Positions 1 to 15,100 of a DNA stretch of 64,000 nt are shown one piece after another. Made by a program: the position numbers and the translations under genes. Each line of letters opens with the position of its first letter. The stretch's first letter is position 1. This stretch comes from Holothuria scabra (taxonomy: Eukaryota > Echinodermata > Holothuroidea > Aspidochirotida > Holothuriidae), in contig CM074187.1 of NCBI GenBank assembly GCA_037179385.1, positions 1,860,001 to 1,924,000 on the forward strand, in the 5' to 3' direction. The notes under the pieces were generated by a model. That model made no database searches. It had not been told where the DNA came from and saw only the letters and a list, made by a program, of their open reading frames with translations.

Positions 1-103
1 CACAGAGAATTTTTGCCCAGCAGTGGAAGAGGCATAATGTGAAAGCACTCCTGAGAACAGTCAGAATTATTGACAAAGATAATATTTGTTAAAAAGTTCT
101 TAC

Positions 104-155
104 GAAGTCATCTTCATCATAGTCATCTTTTATTTCTGGATGTTTTTCACGATAT
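104..155 (-). CDS. LMAN1: LMAN1 exon 8 (stalk; last exon inside the window)
   Basis: A 52-bp exon, acceptor tttttaag and donor GTAAGAAC. It encodes (A)YREKHPEIKDDYDEDDF. This is the acidic linker where human ERGIC-53 has KGHPDLQ. The next exons are beyond position 1. Confidence 0.85.
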
Positions 156-3100
156 CTTAAAAAGAAAAAAAATGAGATCAAGTTAAAAAAAAACACGTTT
201 TCCACAACTTGTTACCCAAGTTCATGTACGACCTTCCAATCTGAATACAGCTGCTAATAATTAGGGAACTGAGAAATTGATATGTGAAATTTTTTCTAAG
301 AGGGTTCCTCCTGCCTCAGTGTCTTTGAGGATGGTCAAAATGGTTTAGACAGCCGAAATTGTAAGTGGAACCTTCAGAGATGTGCAAAAAAAAAAAGACA
401 GTAAATGTTACACAGGCTTAAGTCAAAGGGGGCAGACTTCATCACAAGTGCAACAAAATATCTTAGCTGGGGCATGGTTTTTGAATTTAGCATGCTTGGA
501 CCTAGTCCTACAATTCTGGACAGAAAAATCTGGGACAAATCCCCTGCACCCTATCTCAATGTTGGTTTCAAGGGTGAATAAAAGTTGTGTGCTTTAGCAC
601 AATGCACACTCGACCTTTTTCTCAACATTGAATAAGGCGGGCTGGGAAAACATGCTGAAAATATGTGAGAGGTCAGTAAGTGTCCCAACATTTTGTTGTC
701 CTTGATTGTCTGAAGGCCTGTACAAAGGTATTGGGCAGAAGAACATGGCAAATAACAACCCTCGGAGTTGGATGGGTTGAAAGAGGACAGGAGTGAAGAG
801 AGAGGGCAAATAATTGAAAAGAAAGTATTCTACGTATATTCAATAAATTTCTAGGCAAAGGGTACAAAACATGGGAGTTATGCAACTTTCTTATTTTTTA
901 CAAAGAATATAACCCAGGAATGCTTAATTTTATTGAGAATGTCATCTCGCACCATGTGGCGTACAAATATGGTTTTTCCTTTGCTGGGGAAGCAGTAGAA
1001 GCATTTACTGTCAAGGTGTGTGAGGGATGGGGAAAAGGGAAGGGTTAGAGAGGGTCCACGGTGTGAGATATACGGCAAAGAAAACAACTGTTTACTTTCC
1101 GAGGAGAAGGAATGTCGTATACATAAAATAGGACATTGAAGTATAGGCTATTAAGTGGAAAATTTCCCTGCAGAGCTGCCCATACAAAGTATTCATATAT
1201 GTACCAGTGTGAGGGCATATTAGTGTAAGCTATGATAATTCTGAGATGAAAACATGGCCAGTTGTCTTGGTAAAGATGGTAATTTTCTAGTTCTGTACTA
1301 AGAAAGCTTGACTGCCTTTACTGTCTATCCTGCATTTTCCTGAATAAGGAAATAAGGTGAGTGATCAAAGAAGTACTTTACATGCAGCAATTTGTGATAT
1401 TTTTCCTGTTCAAAATTTAAAAAGGTTTCAGGTGGGGACGGTAAACATATACTTTATTTTATGTGGCCTAAAAGTGAAAACGAGACTTCACCCATACCTT
1501 TGTACAGGCATTCAGACAACCCTGGACAAAAAAATCTACTTCTCAACATGGAATAAACATAACAAAAACATGCTGAAATATGTGACAGGTCAGTAAGTGT
1601 CCCAATAATTTTTTCCAGGATTGTAGACTCACGTCTTTAGAGATTGTGCTCGTGTTGTGATGTAAATAGTTTTTGATAAGGTGCCACTGGAACTGCCAAA
1701 ATCAAATTGTTTCCTGAAGCAATAAACTGAGATTGTGTCTGGATGAGGATGAGTTTTAAACAGGCTTAAATAGGTCAGTGGAAGATGAGAACTGTCTGGG
1801 GAAGAGAAGATTTGGCCTTCAAATGGTTTTATTCAACTTACGCTTCTTTCTGTTTCTGTAATTTTTCATAATATTCATCAAATTCCTTGTTAAATTTGTC
1901 GACTTCTTCCTCTGTAATATGACCTGTGCCAGACTGGAAGAGAGAAACAAGAAATTAATGCTGAAACCGTGAAACTCATCTGTGTCTTTGCTACTTAAAA
2001 CTAAACCAAATATTCTGAGCAAACAATGTTAATACAGACCAATCGGCAAGTTGGAAACTATGTACATGTGCATACAGTTTATCCTAAATTTTGGGAGATG
2101 CTCTGCATAAGCAATGGAGTAGGGAAAACAAACCAGTGAGCCACAAATGGAAAAAAGACTGTGGCTGGCTTAACTTTAACCAATAGTTTGGAAACTGGGC
2201 CATAAAAACTACAACTAACTAAGATCTAAAGTTTTAAGATAAACAAACCATTTCCATACCTACTGTAAAAAACATATCTTCCGAAATTTGAGTAAACCTG
2301 TAACACAGTCAAATCATTGTTTTTTAACCTATCCATAAGCAGAAATCTAAGAGTGTTTTTGCATTGTCTTTGTTGTGTATAAAATTTGCACTTCAATGTG
2401 CCATAAAGTAGGACTGAGATCCCTATTTCCGTTTGGTTGAGCTAAGACACAGATTTGTGCTTCATGCTATAAACACCTCCTGCACAAAAACTAGGTTACA
2501 CTGTACACTACTGTACATGCTGAGCTCAGTGTGTTTATCCTGCATTGAGCCCAGGGCTTCCACCAGAAACACAAAAAGGGGGGGGGCATTAATGACTGCT
2601 AAACCCCAAGCTCAAATTGATGCTGCCCTTAAGTGAAAAGTGGGTTCAGGGGGACAAAAGCTCGCTTTGAGACCTCTCAAAGGTACAATTTGAACGGTTT
2701 CAAAGGCCATTAATTTTTGTAAGTTCAAACATTGCAGAAAAAGTGTCTGCTTTTTAAGAAACAAGCCAATATATTGACAATTGATTAATTTTTATGGATA
2801 AAAAGAGGGGATTTTATCAACCTTCTTTTGGAAACCTTTGGAAAGGGGGTACAAATCCTCCCTTCACCCTTTGCCAGAAACATTGCTTGTGCCCCATAAT
2901 TCCATGAATAAAAACTCCCTTATTTGTGCATATTACCACTGGCATATTCAAAGAGACGATCTGATTGAGGAAAGCTCTGATACTTAGACAGACATATTTT
3001 ACCGTAAAAAATCCCTTTTAGGTAGACCACAGTCAAATACTACAAAGTTTCCTTCAGATATTTTAGAATGATTTTGCATTACTATCTGGCTGGCTTTACA

Positions 3101-6100
3101 CAGTCCGTAATATATTTCCTAAATACAAGATATGGTACATAATTTTCAAGCATTACTAATGTTTTTAACATCAAAATTCCTAGGGGGAGGGGGGGGGAGT
3201 CAATAGTAATTTGAATTTCATATTAATCTTCTCTGTGGTGAATATATCATGAGTTGTTTTCAAGTCTAAGTGTTTCTATTGTTTTGTGACACTTCAAAAC
3301 AGTTATGTAATTCTTGTTTTGTTATATTTTGGTCCACCTGCATCCTGCTCAGTAAAGCATGCAGGGCATTCATATATGAATATTCAAGGTTTGCAGGTGG
3401 CGTGGGTAGCATCTCTCTAAAACAACTTGCAAGGGAGATGCTCGTATTATATCTTCTAAAAGGTTTGCACCTGACGAAGAAGCATCTCTCTGAAGTAATT
3501 TGCAAAACAAGGTGCTCGTATTATAATTGTATGTTTGTACACGTGGGGATGGAAACATGTATTACTATCCTAGGGCTGAAGCTGCTCTAAAGGGCCAAAG
3601 AGGTATGCATAGTAGAGCAGAGAGAACTACATTGGGGTTGTTCAACACATGTTTGAATTTTTAGCAATTTGCAGAATGGTGCTGAGCGATGGTTTGTGCA
3701 ACAACTCCTTGCCCTGTCCTGCCCTGTAAGTTTATATTATTTGTGCAGTAAAATAGTTGTGCAATTTAATGTTTGTGTGAAAATATTCAAAATTATTTAC
3801 AAAAAGTGAACAACCTTTATATATTTATACTGATATATTTTTGTATTTCTTTGTGATTTTGATAGTTTCACGGAGTGCAGGAGTCTTCTATCATGTGAGA
3901 AGTAGTGGTGCGGTTGCATAGAATATATTTGACTCAATAAAGAAGTTCTGTCTGTCTTTACTTTGCACTTCTACCAGTTTATATATGTTTACATAATTTA
4001 AATCTTCTAAGTTATGAAGTGCGGTTATCTGAACAGGTTTAATGAAAATATCATAAGCAAGTTTGTCAGGACTGAAAGTAAAGTACCTTATCACCACTAA
4101 ACTTAAGAGCATTTTTAAAGTTTACTTATTCACCATTGATCTTCCTACTCCTCCCTTCAACCCTTCTACTGTCAAAAAAAAGGTAATAAGTTGGGGTTTC
4201 TGAACAATCTGCTCCTCTCAAGGTCTCAAGAAAACACTTAGTGTGATATTCAGCTTCATGAGATGAAAGATGAACATTTTATCTTCTTTACACCTGTGAA
4301 AATTTAACCTACCATAAAGATAGGGGTTGTACTGTCGTTCCTAAAATCTGAATCAAAGCAAAACACATCATCTAAACAACAATAGATGAATCCAATCAGC
4401 ACTTGTGTTTAGTGAATGTAGGCAGCCATTTGTGGCATCCATAAGCCTTAAATCATCTTCATTTACTGTCTGCATGAATTTAAAACCCTCATATTCAGTG
4501 AAATTGAGGGAATCAAGATACAATTCAGTGAACAACCCATCCATGATACAGGGAAACAAGGAAATTGAAAGATTAGAGGTAATAGACCCCAGTTATGTCC
4601 GACTAAAATCAGACCATCACTGGACTGCCCGGATTCATCTTTCTGCCAAGATATTATAATGAAATGAGTGACTTACATCTCCCTCTGGAAGCTTGCTCTT
4701 CTCTGCATCTAGACTGTGAGTTAAGAACTTAAGGACATCATGATCATCTGAGGGAAAAATATCGAAAAGTTGTTTTAATGGTTCTGCTTTTACCTCCCTT
4801 AAATAAAAGGAAAAGAAGGCTGTGGCCAGCCCGACTTAAACCAATTGGTTATAAACTGGCCCCAAGACTCCATCTTACCTAACCCTACCCTTAAAAGTTT
4901 CATAAAGAGTGAAACAAGCACTATTATTGGGTTTCCGTCAAACATAAAATCTTTTAGCATACATATAAAAATGTCCTTCCTGTTGTTATTATTGACATGA
5001 AATTGTCTTGCATGGTGCATTAGAATGTTTAAGATGCACTTTACATAATATTAATAAAGTAAAATGTAAAATTAAAAGGACAGGTTTTCAAATTAATTTT
5101 GCATACAACCAAGATTCTATATTGTAATTCCATCATAACTTGACTAGGCCTGTGATCACACTGGTAAATCACTTCATAATCACAGATGTCAATAAAAAGT
5201 TAGTAAAATACCGTTGCAATTCATCCCAGCTGGTGTCTTTTGCAAACCCCTCCTTCTGCTCACTACTTTTAAGCTAGTCAAAGACCCCCACTACTGTTTT
5301 CTGCTACGTCATTATTACACACCCCAAGTTTACTATCCATTGACCTATTAAATCACTTGTATTGAAACATTATTCGCAGCTACATGCACATATTATGACT
5401 ACTCCCATATTCCCAAAAAATACACTGTGCTTGACCTTAAAACTTTGTTTGAGCAGACAGATTTTGCCCTTATTCTTGGCTTTCTCAAGGAAAGTAACCT
5501 TTATAGAAATTTCTGACATGAATCCCTCATTTGCATTTTGCAATCTTTGTGGAAATTGATCCATACTTTTTTAAGGTAATTTGCCTCTGTCTGCATTATA
5601 GCTTTTTCTATTCTTGGAGACACCATGTACCACATAGGTGTTGGTGTGTTGGTAAAACCCACCTAACAAATTACATGCATATACTTTTGTATCCAATGGT
5701 GTTTCAAGTGTAGAGCCATAAGAACTGTACCAATAGATGATTCATACTTTAAGTTGTGCTGTAGGCAGGTCCATTTCACTATTTAGAGCTAAATTTCTAA
5801 AGACATGAAAAATGATATTAATTAATAAATGATGGTAATCTTTTGCACTTAAATGATTCTTGACTTTATTACGCCATCACAGCCCTAAAATGACAATCTC
5901 TATGTAACTCACAAAGCGTTCTAGCGTATAATTCTCACCAACTTGTTTCATGTTAAAATACAAGGTACAGTGTAGAAGGGAAACTCACCTGCTAAGCCAC
6001 CGGTGGCAGCAGACACACCGAAGTATCCTTTCTTGGGTAGCACCACATTCTCAGCTCTCATGCATAATTCATATGAGTGTTCATTGTTTGACATACCATT

Positions 6101-9100
6101 GTGGAAGTAGACCTGAAATAGAAAACAGTATTCCTTCAAAGTCTATCACAAGTAACAGCCTGCAATTTAAAAACAAAAAACATTCAAGACCATTTCAAAC
6201 ATGTATCATGACCAAACTAACTTGACAATGCCTTTGAACAACTGAATGCTGGCCCTTCCATAGACTTTTCCATGACTCTCAAGGGCCGAAACTGATATTT
6301 TCAAAACACTTAAAATGAGTGCGATCCTATTTTTTCATCTTTTTTACACAAATAATTGATCTGAACATTGAGAAAATAGGAACAATACATGAGCCATTTC
6401 ATAAAATCCCCTGACTTTTCCATGATCTTTTTAAAAAATGCTCATTTCCCCTGACTTTCAGGGACTGGAAATTCAGATTTCAGTTTTCCCTGACTTTCCT
6501 AAAACCTGTAAGAACCTTGGCATATGAAGCACAAAAACCATTAGACAAGACGTCTTTTCACACATAAGTGGCATATTGAATCCATCTGCTACGATTGCCT
6601 TTAAAAGAAGGGTTTAAGGTCCTATCAAGTTTTGATATGTTAAAGGGGTACTTTAATATTCATAGCATTTTGGTGAAACTTTCATTGAAATCCAATGTCT
6701 GGTTCTCAAGGTATGGGCAAGTAAAGTTGTCACATTTTCAAGAAAAAGCGAACTTGAAGCAAGCACATATGGCATCATATCCTGGCATTAATGGACAGTC
6801 TTTTGTTTGTCTCTAAACTTTACTTCCAATTTTCTCCTCAACAATCCCACATTATCAGAATGTGGTAGCATAGGTGGCAAGAGAACTTTACCTACAGTAC
6901 TTTGCGTTCCCCTCAGGTCCTATTTCTATTAACTTCAAGGTCAACACAACAGTGTGAAAAACAAAGCATTCCTTGCAAATGCAAGGAAGTGATATAACCT
7001 CTGCTGCACTCAAGCAGACTAAGTGTGCGTTTACACTTGATCCGGATCTGATCGCCTGTGCAGGGTCTGATCCACTGCTCGAGATCAAATTTGTAGTGTA
7101 AATGCAGATCAGATCCGGATCTGATCGCCCGATTTTGATCCTAGTAAGGGGGGGAGGATCAGACCCTGTGCAGGCGATCAAATCTGTAGGGTAAATGCTC
7201 GCCCGATCAAGGGTGAGGCAAGGCACGGTATGCATGGTACATGAACAGGGTCTATTTTTTGTTTACACTTGGTGCGCACACACGTGTGCCTGTTTTTCAT
7301 AATGCGACTTCCGCTTAAGCATAGAGGAGGATCAGAGTACGAGACAAGTGTAAATGCACCAGGATCAAGCCATACACGTAATTTGATACGCTGATACGGG
7401 CGATCAGACCCGGATCAAGTGTAAAAGCACCCTCAGGAACACAACATCTAGTAACTTCATGGAATGATATCTCAAGAAATACATGTCCAATCTGAATGTA
7501 AATTTCACCACATTGTTTAGATTTGGTTCCTCTTTCACATACGAAAATTAATTTTGTGCTTTAACGTTCCCTTTAACACAATTTTCAAAAAATATTTATA
7601 CAAGAATCAGAACAAAATAATTGACCACTTCAATTTAACAATTCTAATGTTCACTAACTTTTCAAAAGTACATCAAGGAAGAACTGGAATATTCCATTCA
7701 CTTACCGTAATGGTGTTCTTGTAGTATTCAATTTTTGCCCTTACAGCATAAGGTTTGTTTCTGAAATCTCGCATACAACCCCCTAGTTGTTGCAGGAGGC
7801 CGTCATTTGCATGATCATACTCTTTTGTTCCATCGTTATACATCGCAAGGATATATGGGTTATTTCGTTGATTATCATTGTCAAATGAATCAAAGAATAC
7901 TCCAAGACCAACCCATTTATCCTTGCTACCATAAACTGGCCCCTCTTCACCTGGTGTCTCAGCATACCATATTGCCTTAAAACAAAAACAAACAGATATA
8001 AAGTTAAACCTTTAAAGGAAAGAATTCAAAGAGTACACTTATGCACCAAAAGCATTCCTCTGAACATGAGTCCAAAAGGCTTTTGTGGTTCCTTGTTGAA
8101 TGTATTGAACTTCTGTAAGCCATTAAACCATACAGACAAAATTAAACAAATTATACAAGGAACAGAAAAAAAGATAAAATGTTCAATTTCCCTTTCCTGG
8201 TCTTACTTATTCCTGTCATGATTCAAAACAGAGGTACTGCCAGGATTGATAAAATGGCAAGATTTTGTGCCCTTCTATCACCTGGCCCTAAGCTCTAAAA
8301 CTGTCAGTCCATATCTATCAGGAGATGTACTTCTCTCTAGCAATTTAAATCCCTTTTAAAAGACTTATTTTTCAAGTAGGCTTATTCAGTACTTATACAG
8401 CACCACTGAGTACTCATTACATGTGAGTTCCCCATAAATTCATTTATTGTTTTTACGGCTAATCTTTATTTACTGGAAAAGAAGTCTAAATTTCTACCAT
8501 TTCTTTAGTTTTTATGAAAAAAGAGGTAAATTTCCTTATAGTTGCCAAAAGTGCTCAGGCTAACTTTTATTTACTGGAGAAGAAGTCCAAACTTCTACCA
8601 TTTCTTTAGTTTTTATGAAAAAAAAAAGTAAATTTCCTTACAGTTGCCAAAAGTGCCCAGGCTCAAAATAACCAAAATTATTCATAAGGAACCTCCTATG
8701 GTAGCTTCCAAACTGGCTCTACAATACCTACTGTCTGCTGGCAAATGAATCATCCTCATCCTTCCATCGGCTTTAAGTTTCCAGGGGTCATAAAGGGGGC
8801 CCCAATCCAAAACTGAAGATCTCTGGCTTTCACCCTAATAGCATGTCCCCATATCCTTGATTAAATATCTATAGCCATAATCGGGCTGAATAAAAACATT
8901 TTTCCACCTTGCAGACAAGATTATCTGCCCAATCCAGTTGTCAATACCTTGAAATGAAATATCAGAATGCTGAAGCCTGGTCTGTACAGTAGAGAGACTC
9001 CTCACCTGGTGTAGGAAAGGTTTTTCAGTAGCCTACACTAACATGTTAGTGACATGGCTGAGGTCAAGCTTCTCTGAAAAATGCACTGTAAGAAAAACCT

Positions 9101-12100
9101 GAGCACCTAAAGCTTGCGATACTACAATATAATGTTTAGGGTTTGGAGGCTTTTTATGCACAGGTTTCAAGTTTACAAGTGTTTTTGGCATTCTTGATTG
9201 ATTTTGGTTACTAAGAATACTTCCTCTAAAATGTTAGTACCTGTAATTTACACAGTACAAAGTGTACCCAGAGAAAGTACTATAGTTTGCTTCTGAGGTA
9301 CTGTACAACCATTTCTTCATCAGTAAAATTTCTTTATCAGGATGTAAAAGTGTTGTTTGATTCCGTTTACAGTAACTAAAATGCTTCAAAGACTGCCACA
9401 GAAACAACATCAATTGTCTGGTTATTTTTTCAGGCCATGATTAAGAAAAATACTGGAAAACATTTTAATCATGGTGTGATGTGACTGATGGGTACAAGAT
9501 GTTTGCGATCAGTCTAAGGCATGATCAGCCCATCACAATCTTTCTTACATGATTGCATGTTTGCATTGGCAAATTGAAATGTTCAGTAATTTCTCGCCCT
9601 GCCTATACAGTAACTACTTGCTTCATTTCACATAAATTTCTTATCCTTTTTTCCACATCTCCTGCAAATGAATGTTTCACCAAGGCCTTTTCACCCCCTT
9701 AAAAAATGTTTCAAATTCTTTGATAAGGCTGTATTAGCCATTGGAATAATAACAACAATCTTCTTCAGAGAGTCAATTTTAAGATGTCTGAATTGATTTT
9801 TGCAGCTTTCAACAGTGGTAAAATTGTGCGGCATTTTAACTATCCTGAAGGAAAAATCACTGGACTAGGGTGCCTTAAAACAGTTCAAGTAGGGGTGTTT
9901 ATATAATCTTTCCAAAAGAGTTGTGCTTGCCACAAACTCAAATACCTTGCTTACTGTATGTCCTGCACCATTTTTGCACATATTTCACCCGAGGTATCTG
10001 GTTACAGTGAGCCATGTAAATTAAAAAAAAAAAAAAATTAAATTCATGTATCAAAAATTTAAATAAATGTGTCTAAAGTGGAATTGCAATTTAAGAAGGA
10101 CTGCAAATTCCCTTAAGTGAGGCTTTACACTTGCAATATAAAGCAAGCTGAGCAATATTGAAAATTTTGTAGGGAGTTGGGAGGGGGCATTATTTATTCA
10201 CAACTCATCTTTCAATATTCCATTATTTTCTAGCCAGGCAATATGTGGTCTTTTCTAATTTATGTTGTTATGTTGCCTGGGTACATTCTCTTTTCCTTTG
10301 CTGTCCTCTTCCAGGGTTCAGTGCTTTTCATGTTTTTTTGTCATCATTGGTGGATAATTTATATAATGTACTGTACAGTATAAGAATACAGAACTCTCCC
10401 TCATTGAATGCAGACTACCATACTGTACAAGTGTATGCAAATGACAATGGGTACTTACCAAGCCATCTGCACCAACCCTTCCTCGACCAGTCACTTTAAA
10501 TGTTACTTCAATAATCCAATTGTCAAACTCTACTGGATTCTTCCCCCAAATGTATCCTGACAAAACAAAAAACTTAAGATTGGAAAGGCTTAAAGAAAAA
10601 TTCAAGTTGCAAGAGTAAAAAGTATGACCTATGACCTATGACCTAGGGGCATTCTCTGACCATTTCACTGCTCGGCCTTATGAAGAATTCTGAGTAGAAA
10701 TTCCAGACTGAACAGACATATGGTAGACAGAGGGCAATAATAATCAAGTGGGGGCAACTTTCTATAAATGTTTCATGAAATGTTCAGCAGTTGGCAACTG
10801 CCTGCCTTATAGTATCAGTTTTTCCTAAAGAAAACCAGAAATCAAAGGAGTGAGGAGGGACTGTCTCATTTGTAGAGTTACTATGTATACTACAAATACC
10901 ATACAACTTTTTCTTTCTCAGACAATTGGTGGATGTGGAGTTTGCAAAACAGGACTCTGACATGCACTGATACTTGTAATAATCTTGATTATTGCCCAGC
11001 ATCTGTAACTGCTTATTTACATTAATTTGGAGATAAGCTTTCAGATTTAAACCCTACTGCATATTGTGAATTTATCAGTGGAGATGCCATTTGTGCAGCT
11101 GTTCTTGTGATAAGGTGCAAGTTTAAACATAAAAAGGGCTAGTTACTGTACAGTACCTGCTGTAGGAAAACATTTGAATAAGACTAGCTCCACCTGTATG
11201 CAGTGTCCAAAGGTTGCTACAGAAAACTATTTTGAGTCAAAAAGAAGTCTTGAAGTGATATCTTCCTGGAAGACTGTAACTGTACCACAGTCTCTTTGTT
11301 CTGATATTTCTACCCTACAGCATATGAAACAAGTTCATATGACTTGCAGTACAGTATTTAAAGGGCAAGAGCAGTCACCCCAACTTGAAGTAGTGTAGTA
11401 GACTGCCCTGTTTAATGATTGGCTCATGAAGGTCACCTGGCGATATTTTTTCTCTTCAAATGTGAAACTTAACAGCAGTAACTGCTTGGTTCACCTTGAA
11501 TATGCAATATATGGAATACATGGAATAAATATTATGGAAGGTACTTTGAAGAGAAATAAGATAAAAATAGTGAGATTTAGCTGTTGCTTCAAATAGTTTG
11601 GGAAGACTGCTCTTGCCCTTAAAGGGTTAGGTTCTAGCAGTGTAGACATATTAGAACAGAGGCTCATCAGAACAACTTTGATAAGAGATATGTAGAGATG
11701 CCAAATCTTTTCTGATTAGACTAAAGCTTAAATGTGCAAAATTTCAACATCTACAGTACAATACTTATGCACTGTATAAGCACACATGTACTGTAGGTAG
11801 CGACGAAACTTGGGTGTAGAATGTTTCCCCACAGAATTGGGAAAATGATGATTGCAAGGGACATTTCTTCCCCAATTTACCAAGATTTAAAGTGAACCTT
11901 AAGTCTAATTTCAAAATTGTATGTAATAAATCATGTAAAAATAAATCCAAACAGTCCTACTCCTACAGTATCTTTATGGGACATTCCTGAGTTATGTCGA
12001 GTACTGTTACTTTATTTCTTCAAATGGCACAATGTTTACACAATAACTTGTCATGTCATTATATTTACTCAAATTTCATACAGGTTCACTGACTTATTTT

Positions 12101-15100
12101 TTTTAGACAGTCACTGGGTCTTGTTGTTTATTATTTTTATACTTGCACACATTGCTTTGTGGTTTTGTAGTTTTGTCTTTGTATATTTTAGCACCAGCAG
12201 CACTTTTTGTTTTGGTTACAAGTGATATTTTCATTCAGGTACAAGAAGACTGGACTGGAAAGGCCTTCTCTGTACAACATGCTTTGCAGTAGAACAATTA
12301 ACTTTCAAGGTCAGGTCAGATTTACATTTTAACATCAAAGGCCCAGTTCTCTCACCCCAAACACCACCAATTCTCCTAACCTTCTTACAGCACTTACTGT
12401 AAGACCCTCCCACAATCGTCTGAAATTCATGCTCATCCAGATACAATCTCAGTTTATTGCTTCAGGGTGAGTAAAGAAAAACTCAATTTACATTATTAAA
12501 ACATTCTCAGTACCGTTTATGCTGTATAATAAAAGCTTTGTTACTCTGCATTTTTGGAATTAGCTGTCAATCAAAGAACTGAACCAATTAAGAATTTCTG
12601 TACCCCCATACCAAAATTGTAGTTTGGGGTGAGAGGTTTGGCCCTTTAAAATGAAACAAAAACAGGAAATGTGAGTTGTACAAGAAATGCATATTAAACT
12701 GTGGCACAAAACTCATTTTCCACATTTGAAAATAAACTTTAAAACTTTGTACTTCTCAAACCTTATAGCCCGGCTACTCTATGATGTAAATTTTTTTTAT
12801 ATGACATGTACTGAATGCAAAATGTCAAGTAGGGCTTCCTGAAAATATAATTCATAAAGCAGAAGAAACACGAAAATACAGACTGTAAAATGACCTCTCA
12901 TTGGCCCAGCATTCACCAATGTTATGATACAGAGATAAAGTTGGGGTGGAGGTGGGGGTCGGGGTGGGGGTATTACCTATGAATTAGATGCCAGGGTTTT
13001 ATGTCCCAGTTTCCAACCAAACGGTTCAAGTTCAGCCAGCCATGGCATTTTTTTCCACTTGTGACTCACTGGCTTGTTTTTCTTACTCCACTGCTTATGC
13101 TGAGCACCTAGCACAATGGCAAAGGGTTCCATTTATGAGTAAAGAGCATCAAATTGATACCAGGTAATGCACATACTGTAGGCTTATTGCACTAAGAAAG
13201 GCTGATAAGAATCAAGTTGACACTAAAACAAGCCCACAGCTGTTTTACCAGGTAAGGATCAGCCTGTAGTTAAACATTACCTTAACTAGAAACCTGAAAT
13301 TAGCGCACTACAAACTATTGTGTACAGTTAATACTGTAATACCACAGTTTATTTTTTTGCAGTGTGAGTGCCATTACCCTCATGAAACAATAGTAGGAGG
13401 AGGCAGGAACAATTTATAACAAGGTTTGACTTGAAACACTCGAATTAAACTAACAATATTATAAGTGCTATAAAATAAATCTTACAGACAGGCAGTACAA
13501 TTTAAAACTAATTTGAAAACTCATTTGTTTATATTTCATACTGACTCCCTGTTGGGCAGTCTGCAGCACTTTGAGACTCTTTGTGTAAGGCGCTCTGTGA
13601 AAACTGTATTATTATTATTAGTAGTAGTAGTAGTGTTCAGTTAAATGACCAGTAACACTTTGTGTGGAATATGGTAAAATTTGGTTGGATGGAGCTTTAG
13701 GACTCAGTTTCTAACGAATTAGTTAATGTTGGCCAGTGGCCACAACCGTTTTTACAGTTGTGGCTCACTGATTTGTTCTCCACTCCATTGCCTGTGCTGA
13801 GCACCAAGAACAGTGACAGTAGGTTCCATTTTTTAAGTTTTTGGCATGACCCAGCCAAGGTGAAGAGTTTGACTCCAAATCCCCCGACTGCAAGTCAGAT
13901 GCTCTGACCACTTGACCAGGCAGTGCAGAGTGTGGTTTTAAATGTATAGGCTTACAGCATCATTCAAGCATGGCAGTATTTCTCATTCTACTCACAAGTA
14001 GTATGCACTGAATTTATGCAGGTACCCATTCTTTTACAAAACTTTAATAGCACCAACCACACAGTAACACATAGTCCAACCAATATCAAGCAATCTACTA
14101 TAGAACTGTATCACTTTTTACAGTGCAGCAGTGAAGCAAATGATAAGTAATGTTAACTTCAGTCCTAGGTTTCTCTCTCTATTTTGCAAACTTTCACATT
14201 TGTTCAAAAGATTTTTTAGCCTTTCTTAGTCCAGTCCTCCTTGTGCAGACACAATCCTGATTCTGAATCAGATGAGCACAGGAAGCCCATGTGTGTAATC
14301 AGAACACTTCCTGTGCATGTACATGCTGTGAAATTTGAACAACTCTACATGTTTTGTATTTCAAGTTAACCAAAGAGAAGAATCAAATGAGAATTTTTGC
14401 TCCATGAGAGGCAGTCTTTAAAAAGCAAGAAAAGTCACCCCAAACTCATTTTGAACCCACAGCTAAATCTCACTCTTTTCTTCTTATTACTCTTTGAAGC
14501 ATCTTTCATAATATTTTAGGACTTCATTTTTGCATATTCCCAAGATTATGCAGTAACTCCCAAGTTGAGGTGACTACCTTTTTCCTTTAGCCGCATATCC
14601 TGGGAAGCATGCAAGGCACTAATACAGTACGTAAGTACATACTGGGTGTAATACAATTTGTGCACTGTTTTAATTTGATGTCAGTCAAAGAGCAGCCTAA
14701 CCAGTGGGAAGATTAAGGCGCACTCAAACAGAAACACAGTATGACTGTATGAGATATTACAAGGGTATATCTTCAAGTTGTTGTTTCTATTAAAACATGA
14801 ATTACAAACCTTTTCTACTTCTTAAAGATGGTGTTATGCGAACCTTGTCATCACTTGGCAATGCATCTGAAAGAGAAGTAAAATTCTTTGTTAAATGTAG
14901 TTTGTATCAACCTGCAAACTTCTTTACATTTTTCATCAGACTTGAGGGTATAAATTACAAAATAAAATGCAATTATAAATGTCACAACAAGTGTAGAAAC
15001 AATAGGAATAATATCTAGATGAAGTAATGACTGTCTCCCACAGGGAACTGCCTTTGATCCAAGAGTTCAACAAACTGTTACCTACAATCAAATCAATTTT

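Larger units (their letters stand above)
1934..4676. other. LMAN1 intron 6
   Basis: Contains a SINE fragment (2095-2225), an imperfect 70-74 bp tandem duplication (3388-3530) and a 257-bp MITE of family 3 (4384-4640). The rest is AT-rich with no recognisable content. Confidence 0.7.
6113..7705. other. LMAN1 intron 4
   Basis: Mostly a family-4 element (6640-7576) that is itself split by a 406-bp inverted-repeat MITE (7025-7430). Confidence 0.7.
10557..14809. other. LMAN1 intron 2
   Basis: Contains MITEs of family 2 (11358-11623; partial 14415-14590) and family 1 (12336-12650), and two reverse-oriented SINEs (12975-13135, 13690-13945). TACTGTA/TACAGTA words are unusually frequent across it. 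Confidence 0.7.
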
